NCBI GenBank assembly: GCA_021153165.1
Contig: JAGKTZ010000011.1
Location: 1 to 37,776 of the forward strand
Direction of reading: 5' to 3'
Length of the DNA: 37,776 bases
Origin: Prevotellaceae bacterium
Lineage (GTDB): Bacteria > Bacteroidota > Bacteroidia > Bacteroidales > Bacteroidaceae
A model generated the notes under the pieces. That model was not told the DNA's origin. It searched no databases and was given only the letters and a program-made list of their open reading frames with translations. This document shows positions 15,918 through 23,615 of the stretch, piece after piece; position 1 is the first letter of the stretch, and every line of letters starts with the position of its first letter. Made by a program: the position numbers and the translations under genes.

Positions 15918-16157
15918 ATGAAAGATTTGAAAGAATGGTCTTTTGACTTTGGGGTTTTATTTATGGTCATCTCTTTCTCCACTGAAATCTATTGGATAGA
16001 CATAGTAGCCTACGTCCTTTTCAGTATATATACCATAAGCACTACTTATTTATTGTGGAGGTATATAAAAAACAAGAAAATAGGTCTCGTATATAAAAAA
16101 TTCATATACGACTTATTTTGGATTATACTTGGCATAGTCAAACTTTGCACGCAATGA
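15918..16157 (+). CDS. Small two-helix membrane protein, unknown
   Basis: 79 residues. Three hydrophobic stretches are visible: about 10-22 with 25-45 (which may form one hairpin), and 65-76. A basic loop (RYIKNKKIGLVYKKF) lies between them, so the loop probably faces the cytoplasm. No family is recognised. It lies 6 nt after the 40-residue frame and converges on the CotH gene, with a shared terminator between. An immunity or membrane-accessory role is an inference from position only. Codon use is more AT-rich than in neighbouring genes, which may hint at transfer. Confidence 0.55.
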   Translation: MKDLKEWSFDFGVLFMVISFSTEIYWIDIVAYVLFSIYTISTTYLLWRYIKNKKIGLVYKKFIYDLFWIILGIVKLCTQ

Positions 16158-16179
16158 TTAAATCTCCATTCACCATATC

Positions 16180-16217
16180 AACTTTTTAGGTATAGATACA
16201 TTCTAAAAAGTTTTTTT
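16180..16217 (+). terminator. Terminator between converging genes
   Basis: AACTTTTTAG (16180-16189) and CTAAAAAGTT (16203-16212) form a perfect 10-bp stem, followed by T5 (seven T in all at 16211-16217). The A-rich left flank could let it work on both strands. Confidence 0.75.
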
Positions 16218-16239
16218 CTATAATTATCCGGACTATTTT

Positions 16240-18786
16240 CTACATCGCATTAATCTGTGCATCCAACCATTTCAGCTTATCTGCGTAGGTCTGCTTCATG
16301 CGTGCCACAGCTTCATCAAAACTCATCGTCTCGTCACCATTCTCTCTGGTGGCAATGGGCCATAGAGCGATATTCATTTGGTCTGAATTTTTCAACTTAG
16401 CTGCTTCCTGTTCGAACACATCTATCAGTGCCTCATACCTTGGTTTAGCCGTTTTCCATCTCTCCTTGACCTGCTCTACGAAGTGATAACTGCGGAACAG
16501 ATTGCTGTAGTAGAGTGTGTTTCTGACAGCGTATTTTTCTGTCAACTCGGGACGGAAGGTTCCCCAGTCAAAATCCCACATAGGTCCGGCACAGAGCAGA
16601 CCATCTCGGTCCTTGTACATAAAGACTGACTTGGGATGGCTCGGCTCGGAATTCATCGCCAACTCTACCGCCAGCCAGTAATCAATGAATGAATAGATGT
16701 CGATATAATCCAAATATTTCTTTGTCGAAAGATTGTAGATCAAATCATATTCATAGTCGTTGATGTATTTCTCGATATACGTCTTGTGCGCAGCCGTGAT
16801 AACTTCATCCTCGGGCGCCTGAATCATAAAAGGCAGTTTCTTGTAGGCAGATCTAAATTTATGGTCCTCGTCAAAATATTTGTCAAGTTCCAACAAGAAA
16901 CCACCCGTAGCAGTACTATCCCCAGCTTCAATTTCATGGATATTCACACGATTTTCACCAATCTTGATTTGCTCGCAAAGATAGTAGTTGCCGATGTGCT
17001 TACCATTCATCACTACTTCGACAAACTGCCCCCTTGGTGTGTAGGGGAGTCCACTTGCTTCGCCAATCTTAAACGCCATGTGATTGCGCAGCAGGGTGCG
17101 GTCCATATAGTTGGCCAAAAGTACCCAGCGCTTATGGGCTGGCATGCCCAGGATTTCGGATGCTTCGTCCAACTTCAACGCATAAGGTTTCTTTGGATAG
17201 TTCCATGATGAATTGCCACGCCCCCTGATTGACGTTTTGCCTTGATAGGAGGTGATACCATCCGACCCCTGAATGCTGAGATCTGCATGCTTTACCCACA
17301 CTTCCTTACTGGTGATTTGGGTTCCCTCGGGTGTATTGATATAGACGACGGGGAGACCGGAATTGATGACGGACACCTTGTACTCGTTCCACTCGCCGTT
17401 GTCGTCCACTATACGATAGATGACGGGGGTGCTGAAGTCATTGGCCGTGATACCGCTGAATTGTTCGACGCCGTTCACAAAAACCTTTTTGCCGTTGGTC
17501 TTGAACGACGCAACGAGCTTCGTGGGCGAATTGATAAAGAGTGAAGCAATTTGTATGTTATTGCCGTCGATGTGCGCTTCGGCATCTTGATGAAGATTGC
17601 CTTCATTGTGCTGCTTCAAAAAGCCAAATGCGCTGAAGGTGTTGCCTGCGTATTTCAACTCGACTGCTGATGAAGAAATCTCTACTTCCTCGCCTGCCTG
17701 ATTCTTGGTGCGTATCACCAAGGCTACGGCATCGTCGTACGTAGTGCTTATCTGTTGGTCCTTAATATAGGCACGGAATTGTCCACGCTTCATCACGCCC
17801 TGAGCATCATAGGTCTGCTCGATACGAACCAAGTGATAGTCGTTCGGCGCAGTGATATAGCTGCTACGAAGTTCGGCTACTTTGTCCAGGAATATTTCAC
17901 AATTCGGATCTTCTACATTATAATTGAACACTGCATTTGAGGGATTGACGCGAAACTCAAACGAAATCACTTCGCCGGCTCCCATCCTGAGCGGTTGGGT
18001 ACGCAGCATGGCAATACTAGTAGGTGTGCGCGGTGTTTGGTTAAATGTAAAACTTTTTCCATCAGCCATCGTCAGTGTAATCTCACGGGTATTGTCGTCC
18101 TGAGTAATACCATGAAGCACTTTGGATTCGTCTGCGCTGAAGGCAGTCTGAATACTTTCCAACACAGTGTTGGGATCGGCAGGATTATAGACTTCGTAGG
18201 CGTAATAACCATCTTTTACTACGACGCGAACACAGTTGCCATCTTCTCCCTTCTCACCCTGTTCGCCTTTGTCGCCTTTGTCGCCTTGTTCACCCTTATC
18301 TCCTTGTTCGCCTTTGTCGCCTTTGTCTCCTTGTTCACCCTTATCTCCCTGTTCGCCCTTGTCACCTTTATCTCCTTGCTCTCCTTTGTCTCCCTTATCC
18401 CCCTTATCCCCCTTGTCGCCTTTGCTTTGGATGAATTCTCCATTGTTATTTTGCAGACGAGTATAGGTGGTACCTCCGTCGTACGAGATAGTCCAAAATC
18501 CATCCATATCTATAAGAAGGAGCGGCGTGATAGCATTTATACCATTGTAGATGTCGATTGATGTGTTGTCTGAAAAGGTTACTTTGAAGCCAGTCTCGGT
18601 CTTTTCCACCTTTGTGATTAAGGCACCAGCATTGATAGCATCTTGCAGTGCTTTTGTCGCATCTTCAAGGTTGCTTACTCTTTGTTCCAATTGTTCGAAA
18701 CGTTCATCAATTTCGTCGAACTTTTGGCATTGAGTTTGTAGAATAAGGGTTACAAAAAATAGAGATAAGTATAGAAAACGATTCAT
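16240..18786 (-). CDS. CotH-like lipoprotein with coiled coil and collagen-like tract
   Basis: 848 residues. The signal ends at Cys20 (L-Q-T-Q-C, a loose lipobox). Residues 24-52 have heptad character (EQLEQRVSNLEDATKAL), a likely trimeric coiled coil. Residues 60-118 resemble the DUF4988 domain found in Bacteroidetes surface lipoproteins. Residues 123-183 are about 20 collagen-like Gly-X-Y triplets made only of GDK, GEQ, GEK and GED. Residues 185-490 hold beta-rich domains. Residues about 495-848 are the CotH kinase-like domain: RGRGNSSW, GMPAHKRWVLLANYMDRTLLRN, LELDKYFDED and GPMWDFDWG. From family knowledge, CotH proteins are atypical protein kinases in spore coats; those in Bacteroidetes are of unknown role. 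It has its own promoter. Confidence 0.85.
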   Translation of the reverse strand: MNRFLYLSLFFVTLILQTQCQKFDEIDERFEQLEQRVSNLEDATKALQDAINAGALITKVEKTETGFKVTFSDNTSIDIYNGINAITPLLLIDMDGFWTISYDGGTTYTRLQNNNGEFIQSKGDKGDKGDKGDKGEQGDKGDKGEQGDKGEQGDKGDKGEQGDKGEQGDKGDKGEQGEKGEDGNCVRVVVKDGYYAYEVYNPADPNTVLESIQTAFSADESKVLHGITQDDNTREITLTMADGKSFTFNQTPRTPTSIAMLRTQPLRMGAGEVISFEFRVNPSNAVFNYNVEDPNCEIFLDKVAELRSSYITAPNDYHLVRIEQTYDAQGVMKRGQFRAYIKDQQISTTYDDAVALVIRTKNQAGEEVEISSSAVELKYAGNTFSAFGFLKQHNEGNLHQDAEAHIDGNNIQIASLFINSPTKLVASFKTNGKKVFVNGVEQFSGITANDFSTPVIYRIVDDNGEWNEYKVSVINSGLPVVYINTPEGTQITSKEVWVKHADLSIQGSDGITSYQGKTSIRGRGNSSWNYPKKPYALKLDEASEILGMPAHKRWVLLANYMDRTLLRNHMAFKIGEASGLPYTPRGQFVEVVMNGKHIGNYYLCEQIKIGENRVNIHEIEAGDSTATGGFLLELDKYFDEDHKFRSAYKKLPFMIQAPEDEVITAAHKTYIEKYINDYEYDLIYNLSTKKYLDYIDIYSFIDYWLAVELAMNSEPSHPKSVFMYKDRDGLLCAGPMWDFDWGTFRPELTEKYAVRNTLYYSNLFRSYHFVEQVKERWKTAKPRYEALIDVFEQEAAKLKNSDQMNIALWPIATRENGDETMSFDEAVARMKQTYADKLKWLDAQINAM
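18238..18420 (-). repeat. Tandem 9-bp-unit tract coding the collagen-like Gly-X-Y segment
   Basis: About 20 consecutive triplets are coded by near-repeats of GGC/GGG-GAC-AAG type codons on the minus strand. It should be prone to length change by slippage. The plus strand of the same tract reads as a Ser-Pro-Leu frame that is an artefact. Confidence 0.9.
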
Positions 18787-18810
18787 AGGTGATTTTTTAT
18801 TTTAAAAGCG

Positions 18811-18818
18811 CAAAGTTA
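18811..18818 (-). promoter_or_regulatory. -7 element of the CotH lipoprotein gene
   Basis: The minus strand reads TAACTTTG, 24 nt before the start codon, in a short AT-rich leader. Confidence 0.55.
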
Positions 18819-18854
18819 CGCATTTTTATGACCTTATGGCGAGTGAGTTTATGT

Positions 18855-20609
18855 TTATTTACCGCGTTTGAGCGTAAATAGAAATTCTACGCCTTGGTCG
18901 AGCAGGTTTTTTACAATAATATCTCCCGAATGAAAGTTGACGGCATTTTTGACTATAGACAGTCCTAAACCTGTGCCGCCGCAATCTCTGGTGCGCCCTT
19001 CTGTGATACGATAGAAGCGTTCAAATAGTCGCGGCAAGTGCTCCTCGGGAATTTGTACGCCGTTGTTGTAGTAGCGAAAGAAGAGGGTATCAGAATTTTT
19101 CTTGTAACAAGAAATTTCAACCTTAGTACCCTGTCCTGCATATCTGATAGAATTTTCCAAGAGATTGCGGAAGATGGAATGCAGCAACGAGTAGTTGCCA
19201 TAAATCGTACTTTCCGCTGGAATATCTACGTGGGTTGTCATACTTTGTTTTGCCAATTCGCCTTGCAATTCTTCTATTGTTTCCTCTACGACTTGTTTGA
19301 TGTCTATTTCTTCTCGAGGTAGAGTTGCGGCAGCTTCTTCTATTTTCGAAATCAAAGCGACGTCACGAATTAAGTCTGAAAGCCTTTCGACTTGCAGTAA
19401 TGCTCTTTGCAGGAAGTCTCGTCTGCGTTCAGCGCTCAAGTTCTCGCAACTGATTAGTGTTTCCAGAAAACCTCGGATACTACTTACTGGAGTACGCAAC
19501 TCATGGCTGATGTTATGACTCATTTGCTGTTTGAGCAGACGATTCTTCTCAGTTTTTGTGATATCAGATAACGTGATTTCGAAACTGCGGTCGCTATACA
19601 CTACTACTTGTGCGGCAAAATGCGAACTACCTACACTTAGCGTTTCGCGATACACAGAAGTGTCGGCACTCCATGTACCACGACCCTGGTGCTGGTCGAG
19701 AAATTCTTGGATCGGGCGAAATGATTCTTCAGACCATATCGCATCAACAGAGGAAGTTGTGATATCAAGAATCACATTGACATATTGCAGGAAGCGTGGG
19801 TTAGAATACACCTTCTGTCGCTGTGCAGAGAAAATAGCAATACCTTCTTCAAAGTAGTGAAAGTGTTTCATCAATCTTTCCCTTTCCAATCCCACCTGCA
19901 ACGTCTTTTGTTCCAAGTCCTGGTACATCCTGAGCACTTTCGAAGCGATATCTCCTAATTCGTTGTGGGGAAATGAAATGTTGCCGTAATCCATTAGTCC
20001 TCGCTCAGCGGAGTCGACAAAGTGCTGCAGACCTGCTATAGCGCGCCCAAAGCGTCCGGAAATATAGATCAGGGCTACGATGACAATGGGAAAGATCAGC
20101 AGCGTGAACCAAAGGAAGATATTGCTTACATGCATGAAGTTCTTGATTTCTGCATTATAAGGTAACGCCACGCGTATGACATGGTTGTGATAAACTTTAG
20201 CATAATAGAAATAGGGTTTCTGCAAAGTTTCACTCTCTCTAATATCGATGCCAAATCCTTTGGTCAATGCGGACTTTACTTCGGGGCGCTCCCTGTGATT
20301 GGAGATGTTGGGCAGACCATCCTTGTCGGATTCATAACTCACCATTCCTTCCTTTGAAATAATCGTAATGCGCAATTCCTGAGGTAGAACACTACGAAGT
20401 GATTGTAGTATCTCTGTTGTTGCGCTATCTGGTGATTGTCGAATTTGCTTTTCGATAATATCAGCAAAGCTTTCTAATCGTACCTCCAGCAATGCTTTGC
20501 GATTTTCGACCTCACGGTAATATTGAAATCCCAGCAGGATAAAGGCAAAGAGTACGAATATGATACTAAAGTTGAGCAGTAGCCTGGCTCTGTATGATAG
20601 TGTCTTCAT
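18855..20609 (-). CDS. PhoR-like sensor histidine kinase
   Basis: 584 residues. TM1 is about 11-29, a periplasmic sensor spans 30-160, and TM2 is about 164-184. A HAMP-like linker, a PAS-like region (about 245-350), HisKA with NISHELRTP (phospho-acceptor His369), and an HATPase with NLLENSIRYAG and GGTGLGLSIVKNAV follow. The sensor text (ITIISKEGMVSYES then NHRERPEV) and SSIRGFLETL after the H-box resemble PhoR of phosphate regulation. It would autophosphorylate and pass phosphate to the regulator encoded 42 nt upstream in the same operon. The signal being phosphate is inferred, supported by the PHO-box-like array before the PiT gene in this window. Confidence 0.85.
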   Translation of the reverse strand: MKTLSYRARLLLNFSIIFVLFAFILLGFQYYREVENRKALLEVRLESFADIIEKQIRQSPDSATTEILQSLRSVLPQELRITIISKEGMVSYESDKDGLPNISNHRERPEVKSALTKGFGIDIRESETLQKPYFYYAKVYHNHVIRVALPYNAEIKNFMHVSNIFLWFTLLIFPIVIVALIYISGRFGRAIAGLQHFVDSAERGLMDYGNISFPHNELGDIASKVLRMYQDLEQKTLQVGLERERLMKHFHYFEEGIAIFSAQRQKVYSNPRFLQYVNVILDITTSSVDAIWSEESFRPIQEFLDQHQGRGTWSADTSVYRETLSVGSSHFAAQVVVYSDRSFEITLSDITKTEKNRLLKQQMSHNISHELRTPVSSIRGFLETLISCENLSAERRRDFLQRALLQVERLSDLIRDVALISKIEEAAATLPREEIDIKQVVEETIEELQGELAKQSMTTHVDIPAESTIYGNYSLLHSIFRNLLENSIRYAGQGTKVEISCYKKNSDTLFFRYYNNGVQIPEEHLPRLFERFYRITEGRTRDCGGTGLGLSIVKNAVNFHSGDIIVKNLLDQGVEFLFTLKRGK

Positions 20610-20651
20610 AACATGTGTTGTAGGGCGTGAGAAAAGGTGAAGTGATTATGA

Positions 20652-21329
20652 CTATTCCAAACAATAGCCGTATCCCTGCCTGTTGTTGATCCTTTCGCCT
20701 TCCTTGCCTAATTTTTTGCGTAAGTTGGCAATGTGTACGTCTATCGTACGTCCACCTACATAGCTTTCACCTCGCCATACTTCGGCCAAAATTTCGTCGC
20801 GCGAGAACACTCTGCCTTTGTGTGTTAGGAGTAGTTGTAGAATGCCTAATTCTTTTGGCGAAAGGCGTATTGCTTGCTGATTGACTACAACGATTTTGCG
20901 CAAAGTATCCAACAGGATGCTGTCTTCGGATAGGACAGCTGGTGCAGCCTTGGCCATTTCTGCTCTACGCAAAACGGCGCTAACACGAGCTAAGACCTCT
21001 TGCAGTGAAAAGGGTTTTGAGATATAATCATCACCACCGACTGAAAACCCCGTCAAGATATCGTTCTCTGTATCTTTGGCTGTTAAAAAAATGATTGGGA
21101 TGTGATTTTTTTCGACTTTCCTCAAACGTTCTGCCATTTTATACCCAGACATTCCTCCCATCATGACGTCCAGTAGAATTAAATCGTGCTGTGGTGAAAG
21201 GAGGGTGAGAGCCTCTTCTGCTGATACGGCTGTATCGACAATATAACCGGCGTTTTCGAGGTTGCATTGCAGGATTTCTCGTAAGTCGATCTCATCGTCT
21301 ACTACCAAAATATGCTTTGTGTTGTTCAT
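20652..21329 (-). CDS. PhoB-like (OmpR-family) response regulator
   Basis: 225 residues from the ATG at 21329 (a TTG two codons upstream is in frame). The receiver has the acidic pair D11/D12, phospho-acceptor D54 in LILLDVMM, T83 and the K-P of SKPF. The C-terminal winged helix has the usual RLSPKELGILQLLL and GRTIDVHIANLRKKLG motifs, close to PhoB-type regulators. It is the first gene of a two-gene operon with the sensor kinase. No strong TAnnTTTG is seen upstream; TAATATTG (one mismatch) lies about 30 nt before the start. It may be the factor that binds the TTAACN array at 4421-4470. Confidence 0.88.
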   Translation of the reverse strand: MNNTKHILVVDDEIDLREILQCNLENAGYIVDTAVSAEEALTLLSPQHDLILLDVMMGGMSGYKMAERLRKVEKNHIPIIFLTAKDTENDILTGFSVGGDDYISKPFSLQEVLARVSAVLRRAEMAKAAPAVLSEDSILLDTLRKIVVVNQQAIRLSPKELGILQLLLTHKGRVFSRDEILAEVWRGESYVGGRTIDVHIANLRKKLGKEGERINNRQGYGYCLE

Positions 21330-21478
21330 GGTCAATCAGTACCCAATTTTATTTGTATGCAATATTACACATTTTTGGTGTGAGAAAGCAAATGTTCTGT
21401 CTACTTTTTTTACTATTGGGAAATAAATTTGAATAGGAATATTGCAACATATATATGATTATTTGATGGCAAAATAAA

Positions 21479-21520
21479 GAAAAACTCCTGCTCAATTATA
21501 TTCGAGCAAGAGTTTTCAAT
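21479..21520 (-). terminator. Terminator after the 667-residue secreted protein gene
   Basis: On the minus strand, GAAAACTC-TTGCTC pairs with GAGCA-GGAGTTTTTC around a ten-base AT-rich loop, with one mismatch, and the T-run continues. It lies 50 nt past the stop of the gene ending at 21570. Confidence 0.75.
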
Positions 21521-21569
21521 GTGTTACTTTTTGTGTATAGATACTTGTCAAATTTTATGCCAAGTTACC

Positions 21570-23525
21570 TTATTTTACCAAAATTTTTTTACCATTCTTG
21601 ATGTATACTCCCTTAGGCAATTTGTGTGTGTTGTTGATGCGACGACCATCAAGTGAGTATATTGTTGCGCTTTGTGAACTTTCGACAGACTCAATACCTG
21701 TCGCTTCGCCCACACAGAGGATGGCGTCTACGATAAAACCACCGTTGGCGATGATACCATTGGTGCCTGTAGCAGTACCATCGGCTGCCAATTGGCCGCC
21801 TGGGTCTACGCTGTTCCAGTCCACCTTGAAACGAATGCGGTAGTTGCCCGATTCTGCAGGTGCTTGGAATGCAGGACATACGAGCGTATTGCGTCTGTCG
21901 CCCGAGATAGCTGTGCCGGCAGAGTTGTAACCGCTGGCATCATTGTTGAAGTCACCTGAATAGAAGCTGAAAGACTTTACTTCTGTACCTTCCTGCTTGG
22001 TGTCGCCTTCAGTGAACGAGAACTGCTTGTCGTTGTTTTCATCCACGAAAACGTAGCCGTGCATCCACACACCGGTGTATGAGAATTCTGCAGTCAGCGT
22101 TTCGCCTGGCATACATTTCAGGTAGTTGCTTTCCTTTGTAGTCAAATCGTTGTACACCTTGCTACCGCCTACGCTCAACGTTTGCTTTTCGCCACCAGAT
22201 GCGGTCAGAGAGACAGCATTAAGTTTGCGGTCTGTGCGAGTCGCCGTAGTGTTCTTTGGGAAGTTGACGGGATAAGTACCATCATCCTCTACTTCGACCT
22301 CGCCTTCAACTGTTGCAAATACAGCCACAAGGTTTTTGTTTTCGGTCATAGTAGTTGTATATTCTGGCTTATAGGAAACGATAGTTCTGCCCTTGCGCCA
22401 ACCGTGGAAGTAGAAACCTTCTTTCACCTCAGCCACGACTGTGACTTCTGTACCAGGTGCTACGTTCAACACCTTCTCGCTTGTACCCTTGATGCTCACT
22501 GTACCGCGGTCGGCAGTATTAGTTGATACTTGCAGGGTACGTTGTGTTTGTACTGCACCCAGGGTGAAGGGCAAATCGTACATTGTGCCATAGAAATCGG
22601 CATTGGGAGATTCGCCACCGCTTTGATCCACACGGATACGGAAGCGACCATTTGTAGCCTTGCCAGCGGGTACGGTGAATTCTGCTTCGAGCAATTCGCC
22701 CAAGGTAGGTTTTACGCTTTGTTCAAAAGTGCCGTCTCCGTTGAAGTCCGCCCAAACAGTCACCACCAAACCAGTTTCACTTGCGCCAACCAGTTTTGCA
22801 GTCAATTTCACCTTGCCTTCGTGCATCAACTCTGCACGTTCCTGGGTGTAGAGCGTATAGCGGCCAGTAGTCGAGGGCTTGTAGTGCAATTCAGTCAATA
22901 CGCCGTCGCCAGTGATGTCTACTTGAGTCAAACGCGTCTTAGCCGAGTAAGTACCACATGGCAGACGATAGGCTGCAATAGTAGAGCAAACGTCGGGATC
23001 TTCGTCTGCGGGAGGTTCTGGAGCAGTCGTATTGTAACTGGTCTCCTGGATTTCCCAATAAGAGTTGCCACGACCTGTCTTCACATAGTAAGCCACTACA
23101 CCAGTAGCACCTTTGTTGAGACCAAGAGTAGCATCGTCGTTGTAGTTGATCGCACCCTGGTCATTAGAAGCCAGGAAATAAGTCGTACCACTACCAGTCG
23201 TGCCAGCACCGCGGCTTACATAATATTCCACGGGGTCGTTGCCCAACTGCACATTCGTACTGAGGGTGATATTGCACGTCTGCATATAGGTATCAGTCGC
23301 CACGTTTTTGATGTAGTAGCAGTCTGCCTTGCCTGTGGGAATAAACTGCCACACATAAGCACCATTGTCAGCATTGAGCGCGCCAGTCTGCATCACGCCA
23401 TCTGCGGCATAGATGTACGAACCAGTCTCACCATTGCGATTGATGGTATAGTATTTATCTTGTTCGAAAGCCCAACCTTGAACGGCTGCGACCAGCAACA
23501 AGCATAGGGTGAATATCTTTTTCAT
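21570..23525 (-). CDS. Secreted protein with GEVED-like and InlB-type repeats and sorting-like C-terminus
   Basis: About 651 residues from the MKK start at 23525, which heads a clear signal peptide ending in GWAF. Residues about 25-130 form a lectin-like module with Y-x-W-x-x and CYYIKNVATDTYMQT, also seen in the 1231- and 581-residue proteins of this window. Two GEVED-like beta domains (VWADFNGDGTF; VFVDENNDKQF) flank a divergent InlB B-repeat (GFYFHGWRKG, then LVAVF). The tail IYSLDGRRIN...LPKGVYIKNGKK resembles a T9SS type A sorting domain. Function is unknown; glycan or surface binding is a guess. It lies 90 nt downstream of the sulfatase and may share its transcript. Confidence 0.75.
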   Translation of the reverse strand: MKKIFTLCLLLVAAVQGWAFEQDKYYTINRNGETGSYIYAADGVMQTGALNADNGAYVWQFIPTGKADCYYIKNVATDTYMQTCNITLSTNVQLGNDPVEYYVSRGAGTTGSGTTYFLASNDQGAINYNDDATLGLNKGATGVVAYYVKTGRGNSYWEIQETSYNTTAPEPPADEDPDVCSTIAAYRLPCGTYSAKTRLTQVDITGDGVLTELHYKPSTTGRYTLYTQERAELMHEGKVKLTAKLVGASETGLVVTVWADFNGDGTFEQSVKPTLGELLEAEFTVPAGKATNGRFRIRVDQSGGESPNADFYGTMYDLPFTLGAVQTQRTLQVSTNTADRGTVSIKGTSEKVLNVAPGTEVTVVAEVKEGFYFHGWRKGRTIVSYKPEYTTTMTENKNLVAVFATVEGEVEVEDDGTYPVNFPKNTTATRTDRKLNAVSLTASGGEKQTLSVGGSKVYNDLTTKESNYLKCMPGETLTAEFSYTGVWMHGYVFVDENNDKQFSFTEGDTKQEGTEVKSFSFYSGDFNNDASGYNSAGTAISGDRRNTLVCPAFQAPAESGNYRIRFKVDWNSVDPGGQLAADGTATGTNGIIANGGFIVDAILCVGEATGIESVESSQSATIYSLDGRRINNTHKLPKGVYIKNGKKILVK

Positions 23526-23615
23526 AATTGTATATATTAATATATTGTATGGAGGGGAAGCGTCGCAGTATGCCTTACATGCAGAGCACACCAGACGCTT
23601 AGCAGAATACCATCA

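Noticed and set aside
18240..18420. Possible CRISPR-like or minisatellite array
   Set aside because: The repeats are 9-bp coding units in frame with no spacers.
18236..18466. Ser-Pro-Leu repeat protein on +
   Set aside because: It is the antisense of the collagen-like tract; the minus frame continues into a signal peptide and a CotH domain.
22530..23507. 325-residue frame on +
   Set aside because: It is antisense to the secreted lectin-like protein, which has a signal peptide and a sorting-like tail.
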